Source: Pseudomonas sp. AL03
Lineage (GTDB): Bacteria; Pseudomonadota; Gammaproteobacteria; Pseudomonadales; Pseudomonadaceae
Length of the DNA: 64,000 nucleotides
Direction: 5' to 3'
Assembly (NCBI RefSeq): GCF_029960815.1
Contig: NZ_JASBRE010000004.1
Coordinates: 186,001 to 250,000, forward strand
Shown: piece after piece, positions 54,600 to 64,000 of the stretch
Position numbering within the stretch: the stretch's first letter is position 1
How the letters are laid out: each line of letters starts with the position of its first letter
The notes under the pieces: model-generated
What the model was told of the DNA's origin: nothing
Seen by the model: the letters and a program-made list of their open reading frames with translations, nothing else
The model's database searches: none
Program-made: the position numbers and the translations under genes

Positions 54600-55499
54600 A
54601 TGAGCACGCCCAACGTTGAAGCCGTGAAACTGGATGAACTGAACTGCTGGCGCATCCGTCACGGTCAGGCCGAATTGCTGGTCGCCCAGCAAGGCGCGCA
54701 CATCCTCAGTTATCAATTGGCCGGTCAACCGCCGCTGATCTGGCTCAACGACGAGGCCGTGTTCAAGACTGGCAAGAGCATCCGCGCCGGGGTTCCGGTG
54801 TGCTGGCCGTGGTTCGGTAACTTGCCGCGCAACCCGCAAAGTGTTCAAGCGATGCGTGTCAGCAACGAACCGCCGACCGCCCACGGGCTGGTGCGGGCGA
54901 TGGACTGGGAACTGGGCGGCATTGAAACCGAGGGCGAAAGCCTGAAGGTGGAGTTTGTTCTGCCCTACCCTGAGGGCGGTTTGCCAGGTTGGCCACATCA
55001 GGTGGATTTGAAGCTGAGCATTCGTCTGGATGAGCAACTTCACATCAGCCTGACCAGCCACAACCAAGGCACTGACAACGTCACCATCAGCCAGGCGCTG
55101 CACAGTTATTTCGCGGTCAGCGATGTGCGCAATGTGCATATCGAAGGGCTGGATGGCTTGAGTTATATCGAGACGCTGGACGACTGGAAGACCGTCACTC
55201 AGACCGGCGATCTGCGTTTTGCCGGCGAGACTGATCGCATCTACCTCAATACCCCGGCAAAGCTGAGCATTGTCGATCCGGCCTGGGAACGGCGCATCGA
55301 GCTGACCAGCAGCGGTTCACGCTCGGCGGTGATCTGGAACCCGTGGATTGATCGCGCTGCGGCGTTCAGTGACATGGCGGACGATGGCTGGCAGCGGATG
55401 CTGTGCATCGAAACGGCGAATGTGATGGACGATGTGGTGACGCTAGCGCCGGGTGCCAGCCATACGCTGGGCGTGAGCATTGGCAGCGCACCTTTATAA
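54600..55499 (+). CDS. D-hexose-6-phosphate mutarotase (YeaD family)
   Basis: 299 residues from the ATG at 54600. The aldose 1-epimerase-like beta-sandwich shows RAGVPVCWPWFG, AHGLVRAMDWEL with the conserved His, and the catalytic-type sequence SQALHSYFAVSDV. The enzyme interconverts alpha and beta hexose-6-phosphates. A frame opening at 54567 adds 11 residues with no support. A 24-bp palindrome follows the stop. Confidence 0.9.
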   Translation: MSTPNVEAVKLDELNCWRIRHGQAELLVAQQGAHILSYQLAGQPPLIWLNDEAVFKTGKSIRAGVPVCWPWFGNLPRNPQSVQAMRVSNEPPTAHGLVRAMDWELGGIETEGESLKVEFVLPYPEGGLPGWPHQVDLKLSIRLDEQLHISLTSHNQGTDNVTISQALHSYFAVSDVRNVHIEGLDGLSYIETLDDWKTVTQTGDLRFAGETDRIYLNTPAKLSIVDPAWERRIELTSSGSRSAVIWNPWIDRAAAFSDMADDGWQRMLCIETANVMDDVVTLAPGASHTLGVSIGSAPL

Positions 55500-55516
55500 G
55501 CAACACCATAGAACAT

Positions 55517-55540
55517 TGTGGGAGCAAGCTTGCTCCCACA
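55517..55540. repeat. Perfect 24-bp palindrome after the mutarotase gene
   Basis: TGTGGGAGCAAGCTTGCTCCCACA is completely self-complementary. It is the core of the GTGGGAGC intergenic repeat family of fluorescent pseudomonads and related to the partial copy at 26350. It sits in the convergent gap between the mutarotase and DUF3299 genes and probably ends both transcripts. Confidence 0.85.
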
Positions 55541-55551
55541 GTTGAGATTTT

Positions 55552-56088
55552 CTACAAATCCGACTCCTGCACCACCCGCACCTTCGCCGCATCCAGCGCA
55601 TACGCCGCGTCAGCCAGGTCGTTGTTGACCTTCTCGACTTTCAGCGTGCCGGTCACCCACAGCGGTGTATAGATGTCATTCAGCTTCAAGCCTTTCGGAT
55701 AACGCACCAACACCAGTTGATTAGGCGGTGGCGGCGGCACGTGGATGCAGGCGCCCGGATACGGCACGAGGAAGAACAGCGTGCTGCGGCCCTTGGCGTC
55801 GGACTCCAGCGGCACCGGATAACCACCTATGCGGATGTTCTTGTCGTTCATCGACGGCACGGTTTTGGTCGAATACATCACCGCCGGTAAGCCCTTGCTC
55901 TGCTTCATGCCACCCTTTTGATTAAAGGTGCCATTGGCTTCGGGGGAGTTGTGGTCGATTTCGGGCATGGCTTCGAGGGCTTTCTGGTCCGACTTGGGCA
56001 TCAATTCGAGCCAGTCGGTTTCCGGCAGTTCGCCGGCGTGGGCAAGGCCCGTACCCAGTAAAAGGAGCGTGAACAGAAGACGGCGCAT
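55552..56088 (-). CDS. Exported DUF3299 protein
   Basis: 178 residues from the ATG at 56088. A signal peptide (MRRLLFTLLLLGTGLAHA) is followed by LPETDWLELMPKSDQKALEAMP and the DUF3299 core IRIGGYPVPLES with YPGACIHVPPPPPNQLV. The Cys-His in ACIHVPPPPPNQ is the family hallmark. The protein is periplasmic, of unknown function, and often found near ABC-type export genes, but not here. The longer frame from 56130 lacks the signal at its start and was rejected. Confidence 0.85.
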   Translation of the reverse strand: MRRLLFTLLLLGTGLAHAGELPETDWLELMPKSDQKALEAMPEIDHNSPEANGTFNQKGGMKQSKGLPAVMYSTKTVPSMNDKNIRIGGYPVPLESDAKGRSTLFFLVPYPGACIHVPPPPPNQLVLVRYPKGLKLNDIYTPLWVTGTLKVEKVNNDLADAAYALDAAKVRVVQESDL

Positions 56089-56177
56089 GGAGGTGCTCGG
56101 CAAAGGAGAGGACGATGCAACGCCGAGCATTCTAGCCCTCTCTGCGTGCGGCGCAGAGGGGGCTTTGTCGCTTTGAA

Positions 56178-56423
56178 TCAGTTTCTTTTGATCAAGCCGT
56201 AGACCACCAGCAACACCACCGCGCCGACCAGCGCACCGATGAAGCCTGCGCCTTCGCCCGCGTGGTAGATGCCCAGAGCCTGGCCGCCGTAAGTGGCCGC
56301 CAGCGAACCGCCGATACCGAGCAAGATGGTCATGATCCAGCCCATGTTGTCATCGCCCGGTTTCAGGAACCTAGCCAGCAGGCCGACGATCAAGCCGATA
56401 AAGATGGTTCCAATAATTCCCAT
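56178..56423 (-). CDS. GlsB/YeaQ/YmgE family small membrane protein
   Basis: 81 residues with three hydrophobic segments and Gly-rich turns (GIIGTIFIGLIVGLLARFLKPG, GIGGSLAATYGG, FIGALVGAVVLLVVYGLI). This is the transglycosylase-associated/YeaQ family of inner-membrane stress proteins of unknown mechanism. It stands alone between two minus-strand genes. Confidence 0.9.
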   Translation of the reverse strand: MGIIGTIFIGLIVGLLARFLKPGDDNMGWIMTILLGIGGSLAATYGGQALGIYHAGEGAGFIGALVGAVVLLVVYGLIKRN

Positions 56424-56528
56424 GGCATTTCCCTCTGATTAAGTGCTACGTCCAAGCCTAGTCAGACTTTGGCATCCTGCCATGAGAGAGCGGCGGCACC
56501 TGAATGGTTCCGCCGCTGCCACATGAAA

Positions 56529-57611
56529 CTATTCGGCGATGAGCGCTTCGACCTTGAGGATCTGCTGCTCCAGCGTGGCCCTGTCGGCGCAGCGCAGATT
56601 GGCGTGACCGACCTTGCGACCGACCTTGAACGCCTTGCCATAGTGATGCAGATGGCAATCGGCAATGGCCAGGACTTTCTCGGTGTCCGGCACTTTACCG
56701 ATGAAGTTGAGCATTGCGCTTTCACCGACCTTGGCCGTCGAACCCAGTGGCAGACCGGCAACGGCCCGCAGGTGGTTTTCGAACTGGCTGCACTCGGCGC
56801 CTTCAGTGGTCCAGTGACCCGAGTTGTGGACCCGCGGGGCAATCTCGTTGGCCTTGAGGCCACCGTCGACTTCGAAGAACTCGAACGCCATCACGCCGAC
56901 GTAATTCAGCTGCTTGAGCACGCGGCTGGAATAGTCCTGCGCCAAGGCTTGCAGCGGATGGTCGGTGCTGGCTACGGACAGCTTGAGGATGCCGCTGTCG
57001 TGGGTGTTGTGAACCAGCGGATAAAACTGGGTCTCACCATCGCGAGCGCGCACGGCGATCAACGAGACTTCACCGGTGAACGGCACGAAGCCTTCCAGCA
57101 GGCAGGCCACGCTGCCCAGTTCGGCGAACGTGCCGGCCACGTCTTCAGGCTTGCGCAGGACTTTCTGGCCCTTGCCGTCATAACCCAGGGTGCGGGTTTT
57201 CAGCACGGCCGGCAGACCGATGGAAGCAATCGCAGCGTCCAGATCGGCTTGCGATTGAATGTCGGCGAACGCCGGGGTGGGAATCCCCAGGTCCTTGAAC
57301 ATGCTTTTTTCGAACCAGCGATCACGGGCGATGCGCAGGGCTTCGGCGCTTGGGTAGACCGGAACGAATTGCGACAGGAAGGCCACGGTTTCGGCCGGAA
57401 CGCTCTCGAACTCGAAGGTCACCAGATCGACTTCATCGGCCAGCTGACGCAGGTGGTCCTGATCGCCGTAATCGGCCCGCAGGTGCTCGCCCAACGCAGC
57501 TGCGCAAGCATCCGGCGCGGGGTCCAGAAAAGCGAAGTTCATGCCCAGCGGAGTGCCCGCCAGCGCCAACATGCGACCCAACTGGCCGCCACCGATTACA
57601 CCGATTTTCAT
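56529..57611 (-). CDS. purK: N5-carboxyaminoimidazole ribonucleotide synthase PurK
   Basis: 360 residues from the ATG at 57611. An ATP-grasp enzyme: GVIGGGQLGRMLA at the start, KTRTLGYDGKGQ (ATP binding) and NEIAPRVHNSGHWT near the end. It makes N5-CAIR from AIR, bicarbonate and ATP in purine synthesis; PurE, encoded 11 bp upstream, then rearranges the product. GAGG lies about 10 bases before the ATG. Confidence 0.96.
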   Translation of the reverse strand: MKIGVIGGGQLGRMLALAGTPLGMNFAFLDPAPDACAAALGEHLRADYGDQDHLRQLADEVDLVTFEFESVPAETVAFLSQFVPVYPSAEALRIARDRWFEKSMFKDLGIPTPAFADIQSQADLDAAIASIGLPAVLKTRTLGYDGKGQKVLRKPEDVAGTFAELGSVACLLEGFVPFTGEVSLIAVRARDGETQFYPLVHNTHDSGILKLSVASTDHPLQALAQDYSSRVLKQLNYVGVMAFEFFEVDGGLKANEIAPRVHNSGHWTTEGAECSQFENHLRAVAGLPLGSTAKVGESAMLNFIGKVPDTEKVLAIADCHLHHYGKAFKVGRKVGHANLRCADRATLEQQILKVEALIAE

Positions 57612-57622
57612 CGTCAACAACC

Positions 57623-58114
57623 TCAGGCGATGCGTGGGTCTGGATTGTCCAGGACGCTGTCTGTCTGCTCAGCACGGAAAGTTTTCAGCACAGTGTGGAA
57701 CTGCGGGTGCTTGGCGCCGAGGATACTCGCCGAGAGCAGCGCTGCGTTGATCGCACCGGCCTTGCCGATGGCCAGGGTAGCAACCGGGATGCCTGCGGGC
57801 ATCTGCACGATAGACAGCAGCGAATCGACACCCGACAGCATCGACGACTGCACCGGCACGCCCAGTACCGGCAGGTGGGTCTTGGCCGCACACATGCCTG
57901 GCAAGTGGGCTGCGCCGCCGGCACCGGCGATGATCACCTCGATGCCACGCGCCTCAGCCTCTTCGGCGTACTGGAAGAGCAGGTCCGGGGTGCGGTGGGC
58001 AGAGACCACTTTCACCTCATAAGGGATGCCGAGCTTTTCCAGCATATCGGCGGTGTGGCTAAGGGTGGACCAATCGGACTTGGAGCCCATGATCACGCCA
58101 ACCAGTGCACTCAT
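57623..58114 (-). CDS. purE: N5-carboxyaminoimidazole ribonucleotide mutase PurE
   Basis: 163 residues, class I Pur[13 protein letters not shown] with the conserved Ser-Asp, VVSAHRTPD and [10 protein letters not shown] (substrate loop) are intact. It converts N5-CAIR to CAIR. It is first in the purEK operon, and its leader carries a terminator-like hairpin described separately. Confidence 0.97.
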   Translation of the reverse strand: MSALVGVIMGSKSDWSTLSHTADMLEKLGIPYEVKVVSAHRTPDLLFQYAEEAEARGIEVIIAGAGGAAHLPGMCAAKTHLPVLGVPVQSSMLSGVDSLLSIVQMPAGIPVATLAIGKAGAINAALLSASILGAKHPQFHTVLKTFRAEQTDSVLDNPDPRIA

Positions 58115-58150
58115 CGTCGTGCCTCTTCTCTCTGGGCGCCCGCAGGCGCG

Positions 58151-58182
58151 TCAAAAAACAACAAACCACGCAAAATGCGTGG
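58151..58182 (-). terminator. Terminator-like hairpin in the purE leader
   Basis: On the minus strand: CCACGC-ATTTT-GCGTGG followed by TTTGTTGTTTTTT. It lies 37-68 bases before the purE ATG and downstream of the likely purE promoter, so it would have to be bypassed for purE to be expressed. A second stem (GGCCGG-TTCGT-CCGGCC, 58201-58217) precedes it. The arrangement looks like a transcription attenuator. Confidence 0.6.
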
Positions 58183-58196
58183 CTTGATTGTACGAA

Positions 58197-58454
58197 TTAT
58201 GGCCGGACGAACCGGCCAAAGGCCGCGCAGTATACCTCAATGCCACAGATAAACAGCCCCTGCGGTGACCATCTGTCATACGACTGGTTTCTATCAACGG
58301 CGGGCACCTTTATTGACTTTATAGTCAAAGCATCTGAACACGATTTTTCACCGCCCCTTTCCAATAAAACATTTCCTGCAATAAAGCCACCCATTACAAA
58401 TAACGCGCCAAGTATTATTAATAACAGTCGGCGCAGAAAAAACGGTTCCGTCAA
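58197..58454 (-). CDS. Doubtful small hypothetical protein with N-terminal membrane anchor
   Basis: 85 codons from a TTG start. A hydrophobic N-terminus (RRLLLIILGALFVMGGFIAG) and two late cysteines give it the look of an anchored periplasmic peptide. The DNA is AT-rich like the neighbouring protease gene, from which it diverges 56 bp away. Against it: no ribosome site before the TTG, no recognised family, and the 3' end overlaps the likely purE promoter. Confidence 0.25.
   Translation of the reverse strand: MTEPFFLRRLLLIILGALFVMGGFIAGNVLLERGGEKSCSDALTIKSIKVPAVDRNQSYDRWSPQGLFICGIEVYCAAFGRFVRP
58229..58234 (-). promoter_or_regulatory. Possible -10 element of the purEK promoter
   Basis: TATACT on the minus strand, a consensus-like -10 hexamer, with no convincing -35 at 17 bp upstream. 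A start about 7 bases on would give a leader of roughly 107 nt that includes both hairpins. Confidence 0.4.
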
Positions 58455-58510
58455 CTAATCACACTTAACACGCTGATGCGGTGATCCACGCATTAAGTTC
58501 GAGATTCTCG

Positions 58511-59209
58511 ATGTCAACACTCACCAGATTCACGCTTTTCTTGATAATTTTTCTAACAACTCAGATGGGCCATGCAACAACAGTACTGAACGATACTCCC
58601 TGGCCTCCAACCCACTCAAAAGCTTCTGTAACATTCAAAGGCTTCAGTACTACCTCTATAGAAAAAAAGCCGATTTTTGTCTTTGCATTTATTCATGACG
58701 ACATACCCGAGTCGGCCATTGACTCGATTTTCCAACGTTATCTGCTGGATTGGGTTAAGGAAATCACAGCCATTTCAGGTCGACGCGTGTCGATGGAGTT
58801 CATCAGGAACAGGCCGCCCTACACAAATTATTCATACCAGGCTGCCAGCGAAACTTCTTATCGCGGATGGGAAACGCTTGCCCGAAACTACCGCGACGAT
58901 CAGAACCTCCCGCACAACAGGACCACAAAATTTTTACTGTTGACCAACAGTGCAATGATCAACAATGAGGTTCTGGGCGTCGCGAGCCCTGGCCAACAGT
59001 TCGGTATTGCGTCACTGATCGGAAAACAAATAGTCGGCCATGAACTGGGACATATGTTCACTGCCAATCATGAACTTTCCGACGTTCAATACAACGGATG
59101 GTGGTGTGAAACTTTCATGCGCGATGTCACTCCCGGGCTGTCCAATTGTTATCGCTATAGCGACGGTAATCGGGAACTTATCAAGTCGTTCCTCGGTGAC
59201 GTTCCGTAA
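58511..59209 (+). CDS. Secreted metzincin-like zinc metallopeptidase
   Basis: 232 residues from the ATG at 58511. A signal peptide (about 1-23, ending GHA) is followed by a domain with the zinc site HELGHMFTANH (H177, E178, H181, H187). This fits the metzincin pattern HExxHxxGxxH except that Gly is Thr. Downstream, WWCETFMRD then LSNCYRYSDGN matches the Cys-x-Met turn of reprolysin-like enzymes, so C and M are in the expected places. The gene is AT-rich relative to its neighbours and has no operon partner, which suggests transfer. Substrate unknown. Confidence 0.75.
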   Translation: MSTLTRFTLFLIIFLTTQMGHATTVLNDTPWPPTHSKASVTFKGFSTTSIEKKPIFVFAFIHDDIPESAIDSIFQRYLLDWVKEITAISGRRVSMEFIRNRPPYTNYSYQAASETSYRGWETLARNYRDDQNLPHNRTTKFLLLTNSAMINNEVLGVASPGQQFGIASLIGKQIVGHELGHMFTANHELSDVQYNGWWCETFMRDVTPGLSNCYRYSDGNRELIKSFLGDVP

Positions 59210-59229
59210 CCACTCGCTGTTTGTCCATC

Positions 59230-60138
59230 TCAGGTATTGCCCGCCGCCCCGCCCTCAAGCTTGCGCCACAGTAATCGTACGTTGGCCTTGCGCACCAACG
59301 CGCAGCGGTACAAACGAATCTCCAGCGGCACATGCCATTGCGGGCCGCCGCAGACCACCAGCTCACCGCGCGCCAGTTCGGCGCGCACGCTGAGCTGCGG
59401 CACCCAGGCGATGCCCAGCCCTTCAAGCGCCATACTTTTAAGGCTGTCGGCCATGGCTGTTTCATAAATGGTAGTGAAGCGCAGCGCCCGTTGGCGCAGC
59501 AGCATGTTCACCGAACGCCCGAGAAACGCCCCGGCGCTATAAGCGAGCAGCGGCACACTGCCTTCGCCTTCCAGGTCGAACAGTGGCTTGCCCTCGGCGT
59601 CCGCCGCGCAGACAGGAAGCATTTCGGTGGCTCCAAGGTGCAGTGACGGGAAGATTTCCGGGTCCATCTGCAGTGCAGCATCCGGGTCGTAGAACGCCAG
59701 CATCAGATCGCAACCGCCTTCACGCAGCGCATGCACCGCGTCGCCGACGTTGGTCGCCACCAAGCGCGTTGCGATGTTCAGGCCTTCATTACGCAATTGC
59801 GCGATCCAGCGCGGGAAGAACCCCAGCGCCAGAGAGTGAGCGGCGGCGACCTGCATCACCTCGCCCTGCCCGCCTTCCAGATGATGCAGGTGACGCAACA
59901 CTTCACCGAGTTGTTCGACCACGGTCCGCGCGGTAACCAGGAACAACTGCCCCGCCGCCGTCAGCTCCACCGGGGTGCGCGAGCGATTGACCAGGGTCAG
60001 TCCCAGCGCGGCTTCAAGGCTGCGGATCCGCCGACTGAATGCCGGCTGCGTCACGAAGCGTCTTTCGGCAGCCTGGGAGAAGCTGCGGGTGGCAGCCAGA
60101 GCACTAAAGTCCTCAAGCCATTTACTTTCAAGGTTCAT
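59230..60138 (-). CDS. LysR-type transcriptional regulator (HypT-like)
   Basis: 302 residues from the ATG at 60138, preceded by GGAGG. An N-terminal winged helix-turn-helix (MNLESKWLEDFSALAATRSFSQAA) is followed by a LysR substrate-binding domain. The N-terminus resembles E. coli HypT/YjiE, a hypochlorite-responsive regulator, but cysteine and methionine sensing residues cannot be compared here. It is divergent from aspA across 180 bp and may regulate it, as LysR proteins often control the gene they face. Confidence 0.85.
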   Translation of the reverse strand: MNLESKWLEDFSALAATRSFSQAAERRFVTQPAFSRRIRSLEAALGLTLVNRSRTPVELTAAGQLFLVTARTVVEQLGEVLRHLHHLEGGQGEVMQVAAAHSLALGFFPRWIAQLRNEGLNIATRLVATNVGDAVHALREGGCDLMLAFYDPDAALQMDPEIFPSLHLGATEMLPVCAADAEGKPLFDLEGEGSVPLLAYSAGAFLGRSVNMLLRQRALRFTTIYETAMADSLKSMALEGLGIAWVPQLSVRAELARGELVVCGGPQWHVPLEIRLYRCALVRKANVRLLWRKLEGGAAGNT

Positions 60139-60318
60139 CACGACCTCCCGGACACGCACCAATTTAGGTCACACGCTCGCCGCAGACACGGCGTCACACG
60201 GGCATTATGCCGAATGTGCATAGGCTAGTGTTTAACAGCATTGGCCCAAAATTCTCCACAAGCCTAGCATTTGCGGTGTTCCGGCACAGACCGGGTCCCT
60301 ATCGAGATGATTTCTATC

Positions 60319-61743
<1,425 letters not shown>

Positions 61744-61834
61744 CCAAACGCAACGCCGGCGCTTGCTCTTTTAACGAAGAGCACGAAGCGCCACGCTCAC
61801 CAGGTCGAGGGACTAGACACCTCTCACCTTTTGA

Positions 61835-61869
61835 GGGCTTGGGGATTTATTCCCCAAGCCCTTTTTTTT
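61835..61869 (+). terminator. Intrinsic terminator after aspA
   Basis: GGGCTTGGGGA-TTTAT-TCCCCAAGCCC followed by eight T residues. It is a perfect 11-bp stem, about 90 bp after the aspA stop, and the clearest rho-independent terminator in the window. Confidence 0.95.
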
Positions 61870-62210
61870 AACTCATTGGCAGGAAAAAGACTTCTGTGGA
61901 AATGGGGCTCTCGCCCTCCCACACGAGCCTGACTTCAAAAAAGTCAGGTGTTTCAAAGGCTTCGTTTCGTCGCTTGCACCACAACCGTGCAGACGGATGG
62001 CACGCTCATAGGTATAGTGCCGCCCCTCTTCGCGTGAGCGGTCGTCGGTAACGAGGCCCAAACCCATGCGAAACCCGAACTAATAACAAACCTGCGATAT
62101 GGGCCCGGGACGAACACTCGCCTCACTGTTGTGCCACGCGCACGTCGGTGTAACGCGATGTTTCTACCTGCCCAGCATTTGCCTACACAAAAAACAGCGA
62201 GGAATAATCC
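61870..62210. other. Leader/intergenic region before the alanine/glycine symporter
   Basis: 341 bp without a gene. It contains a perfect 8-bp hairpin CCTGACTT-CAAAA-AAGTCAGG at 61928-61948, which could be a second terminator or a leader structure. The symporter ribosome site GAGGAA lies 8-9 bases before its ATG. A 64-codon minus-strand frame (61873-62067) has no start support and was rejected. No riboswitch was recognised. Confidence 0.4.
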
Positions 62211-63662
62211 ATGCTCGAAGTCATTAACGACTTCCTCTCAGGGAAAGTACTGATCGTGCTCATTGTCGGGCTCGGTAGCTACTTCACGATCCGCTCGCGT
62301 TTCGTACAATTGCGCCACTTCTTCCACATGTTCGCGGTGTTCCGCGACAGCCTCAAAAGCAGCGCCGGTCAACTCAGTTCGTTCCAGGCCTTGATGCTCA
62401 GCCTCGCCGGCCGTGTCGGTGCGGGTAACATCGCCGGTGTCGGTATCGCCGTGACCCTGGGTGGTCCGGGCGCGGTGTTCTGGATGTGGGTGACTGCGTT
62501 GGTCGGCATGTCCAGCAGCTTCTTCGAATGTTCCCTCGGCCAGCTCTACAAGCGCTGCGATTCCGACGGCACGTACCGTGGCGGTCCGTCCTATTACATC
62601 CAGCACGGCCTGCAGAAACGCTGGCTGGGCATGATCATGGCCTTCCTGCTGCTGATCACCTTCGGCTTCGCCTTCAACGGTCTGCAATCCCACGCCGTGA
62701 CCCACTCGCTGAAAAACGCTTTCGACCTCGACCCCACTTACACGGGCCTGGCCCTGGCGGTGTTGCTGGGTCTGGTGTTCATCGGTGGCATCAAGCGGAT
62801 CGCCAAGGTCGCTGACCTGTTGGTGCCGGTGAAAACCCTGGTGTACATCGGCGTGACCCTCTACGTGATCGTGCTGCAATTCGACCACGTTCCGGGCATG
62901 TTGATGACCATCGTCAAAAGCGCCTTTGGTCTCGACCAGGCCTTCGGCGGCCTGATCGGCAGTGCCATCGTCATGGGCGTGAAGCGCGGCGTGTTCGCCA
63001 ACGAAGCAGGCCTGGGCAGTGCGCCAAACGTGGCCGCTGTGGCCTCGGTCGAGCACCCGGTTTCGCAAGGCGTGGTTCAGGCGTTCAGCGTGTTCCTCGA
63101 CACCTTTGTGATCTGCACCTGCACCGCGTTGCTGATCCTGCTCTCGGGCTTCTACACACCAGGCTTCGAAGGCGACGGCATTGCCCTGACCCAGAACTCG
63201 CTGGCCGCCGTCGTCGGTGACTGGGGCCGGAGTTTCATTTCCGTGGCCCTGTCGTTGTTCGTGTTCACCTCGATTCTCTACAACTACTACCTGGGCGAGA
63301 ACAACCTGCGCTTCCTGATCGGTGAAAACCGCAAGGCGCTGATCGGCTACCGCGCATTGGTATTGGTGTTGATCTACTGGGGTGCGATCGAGAACCTGGG
63401 CACGGTGTTCGCGTTCGCCGACATCACCATGACCCTGCTGGCGTTCGTGAACCTGATCGCGCTGTTCCTGCTGTTCAAAGTCGGCATGCGCATCCTGCGT
63501 GACTACGATGATCAGCGCGCAGCCGGCATCAAGACGCCCGTGTTCGATTCGAGCAAATTCCCGGATCTGGACCTGGACTTGAAAGCCTGGCCAGCCAATC
63601 CACCAGCCGTTGCCCCTAAGGCTGAAGCTGAGCCGCAAGGCGTACCCGCAGCGCAACGCTGA
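62211..63662 (+). CDS. Alanine/glycine:cation symporter (AGCS family)
   Basis: 483 residues with about 11 membrane helices. The AGCS signature (SLAGRVGAGNIAGVGIAVTLGGPGA), the sequence FFECSLGQLYK and the MGVKRGVFANEAGLGSAPN motif place it in the AlsT/DagA sodium:alanine symporter family. It sits after aspA and before a type I asparaginase, so it may import amino acids for their catabolism. The gene ends in a Pro/Ala-rich cytoplasmic tail. Confidence 0.93.
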   Translation: MLEVINDFLSGKVLIVLIVGLGSYFTIRSRFVQLRHFFHMFAVFRDSLKSSAGQLSSFQALMLSLAGRVGAGNIAGVGIAVTLGGPGAVFWMWVTALVGMSSSFFECSLGQLYKRCDSDGTYRGGPSYYIQHGLQKRWLGMIMAFLLLITFGFAFNGLQSHAVTHSLKNAFDLDPTYTGLALAVLLGLVFIGGIKRIAKVADLLVPVKTLVYIGVTLYVIVLQFDHVPGMLMTIVKSAFGLDQAFGGLIGSAIVMGVKRGVFANEAGLGSAPNVAAVASVEHPVSQGVVQAFSVFLDTFVICTCTALLILLSGFYTPGFEGDGIALTQNSLAAVVGDWGRSFISVALSLFVFTSILYNYYLGENNLRFLIGENRKALIGYRALVLVLIYWGAIENLGTVFAFADITMTLLAFVNLIALFLLFKVGMRILRDYDDQRAAGIKTPVFDSSKFPDLDLDLKAWPANPPAVAPKAEAEPQGVPAAQR

Positions 63663-63674
63663 TCGGTAAAAACC

Positions 63675-63695
63675 CGGGCGCATCCCCTGCGCCCG
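63675..63695. terminator. Hairpin after the symporter gene
   Basis: CGGGCGCA-TCCCC-TGCGCCCG is a perfect 8-bp stem starting 12 bp after the stop. On the plus strand no T run follows, so termination in the gene direction is uncertain; on the minus strand GGTTTTTACC follows. Confidence 0.55.
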
Positions 63696-63761
63696 ACGTG
63701 ACACAACGTGCGGTCAGCGTCATGCTCGACCGCATGCTGTCATCGTTCTCGGAGACCCCCC

Positions 63762-64000
63762 ATGAATTCCTCGACCTATCCTGCCGCCCAGCACGTCATG
63801 GTGCTCTACACCGGTGGCACCATCGGTATGCAAGCCAGCGCTCACGGTCTGGCCCCGGCGTCCGGTTTCGAAGCGCGGATGCGCGAGTATCTGCACAGCC
63901 AGCCTGACCTTGTCGTGCCGCAGTGGCGCTTTCGCGAGATGTCGCCGCTGATCGACAGCGCCAACATGAGTCCGGCTTACTGGCAGCAACTGCGTGAAGC
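63762..64000 (+). CDS. ansA: Type I asparaginase, N-terminal part (window edge)
   Basis: The first 79 codons are present. It begins MNSSTYPAAQHVMVLYTGGT and has the catalytic motif TGGTIGM (Thr17) of cytoplasmic type I asparaginases. It hydrolyses asparagine to aspartate and ammonia. Its downstream part lies outside the window. GGAG lies 7 bases before the ATG. It follows the symporter gene by 99 bp and is probably in the same uptake/degradation group as aspA. Confidence 0.9.
   Translation, partial: MNSSTYPAAQHVMVLYTGGTIGMQASAHGLAPASGFEARMREYLHSQPDLVVPQWRFREMSPLIDSANMSPAYWQQLRE

Noticed and set aside
61873..62067. 64-codon minus-strand frame before the symporter
   Set aside because: It lies in the intergenic leader with no start support; hairpins explain the region better.

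Overview
The window is a piece of chromosome from a Pseudomonas of the P. fluorescens complex. I infer this from the gene order (hupA-rubB-rubA-ubiC-ubiA-phoB-phoR, pstSCAB-phoU, purE-purK, LysR-aspA), from the GC-rich codon use, and from the palindromic repeats typical of this group (GTAGGAGC..., GTGGGAGC..., GATCGTTCCCACGC...). No rRNA, tRNA or CRISPR array was seen.

Positions 1-26331 hold a nearly complete type VI secretion system (T6SS) with the layout of P. aeruginosa HSI-I. Two arms diverge from a 405-bp control region at 12677-13081. The minus-strand arm runs fha-tssJ-tssK-tssL-tssM-tagF-pppA-ppkA and ends in the first codons of a probable tagT ABC ATPase at the window edge. The plus-strand arm runs tssA-tssB-tssC-hcp, an effector/immunity pair (tae4 plus a lipoprotein), tssE-tssF-tssG-tssH(clpV), vgrG and an Eag chaperone. 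The kinase, phosphatase, FHA protein and TagF indicate threonine-phosphorylation control. The Tae4 amidase pair sits where HSI-I clusters usually carry tagJ.

Positions 25897-34000 are an accessory effector island. An Eag chaperone follows vgrG. It is then interrupted by an inverted three-gene cassette: a second Eag chaperone, a Tse6-like prePAAR/PAAR/transmembrane effector, and an immunity candidate. Next come a 1446-residue PAAR-Rhs effector with an AT-rich C-terminal toxin, its AT-rich immunity candidate, and a decayed rhs fragment. A 27-residue cysteine-rich reading frame with a strong ribosome binding site overlaps the rhs start.

Positions 34000-50900 are core genome: HU, rubredoxin and its reductase, ubiquinone synthesis (ubiC, ubiA), phosphate sensing (phoB, phoR), a CNNM/CorC-type membrane protein, an M23 peptidase, a response regulator, and the phosphate uptake operon on the minus strand (pstS, pstC, pstA, pstB, phoU). 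Pho boxes are visible before phoB, pstS and pstC.

Positions 50900-64000 mix core and accessory genes. They include a toxin-antitoxin-like pair (XRE/ImmA-type protease plus a PIN gene broken by a one-base frameshift) behind a perfect dyad, an MFS transporter, a thioesterase, a hexose-6-phosphate mutarotase, a DUF3299 protein, a GlsB/YeaQ membrane protein, purE-purK with a terminator-like hairpin in the leader, an AT-rich secreted metzincin-like protease, a LysR regulator divergent from aspA, an alanine/glycine:cation symporter, and the start of a type I asparaginase.
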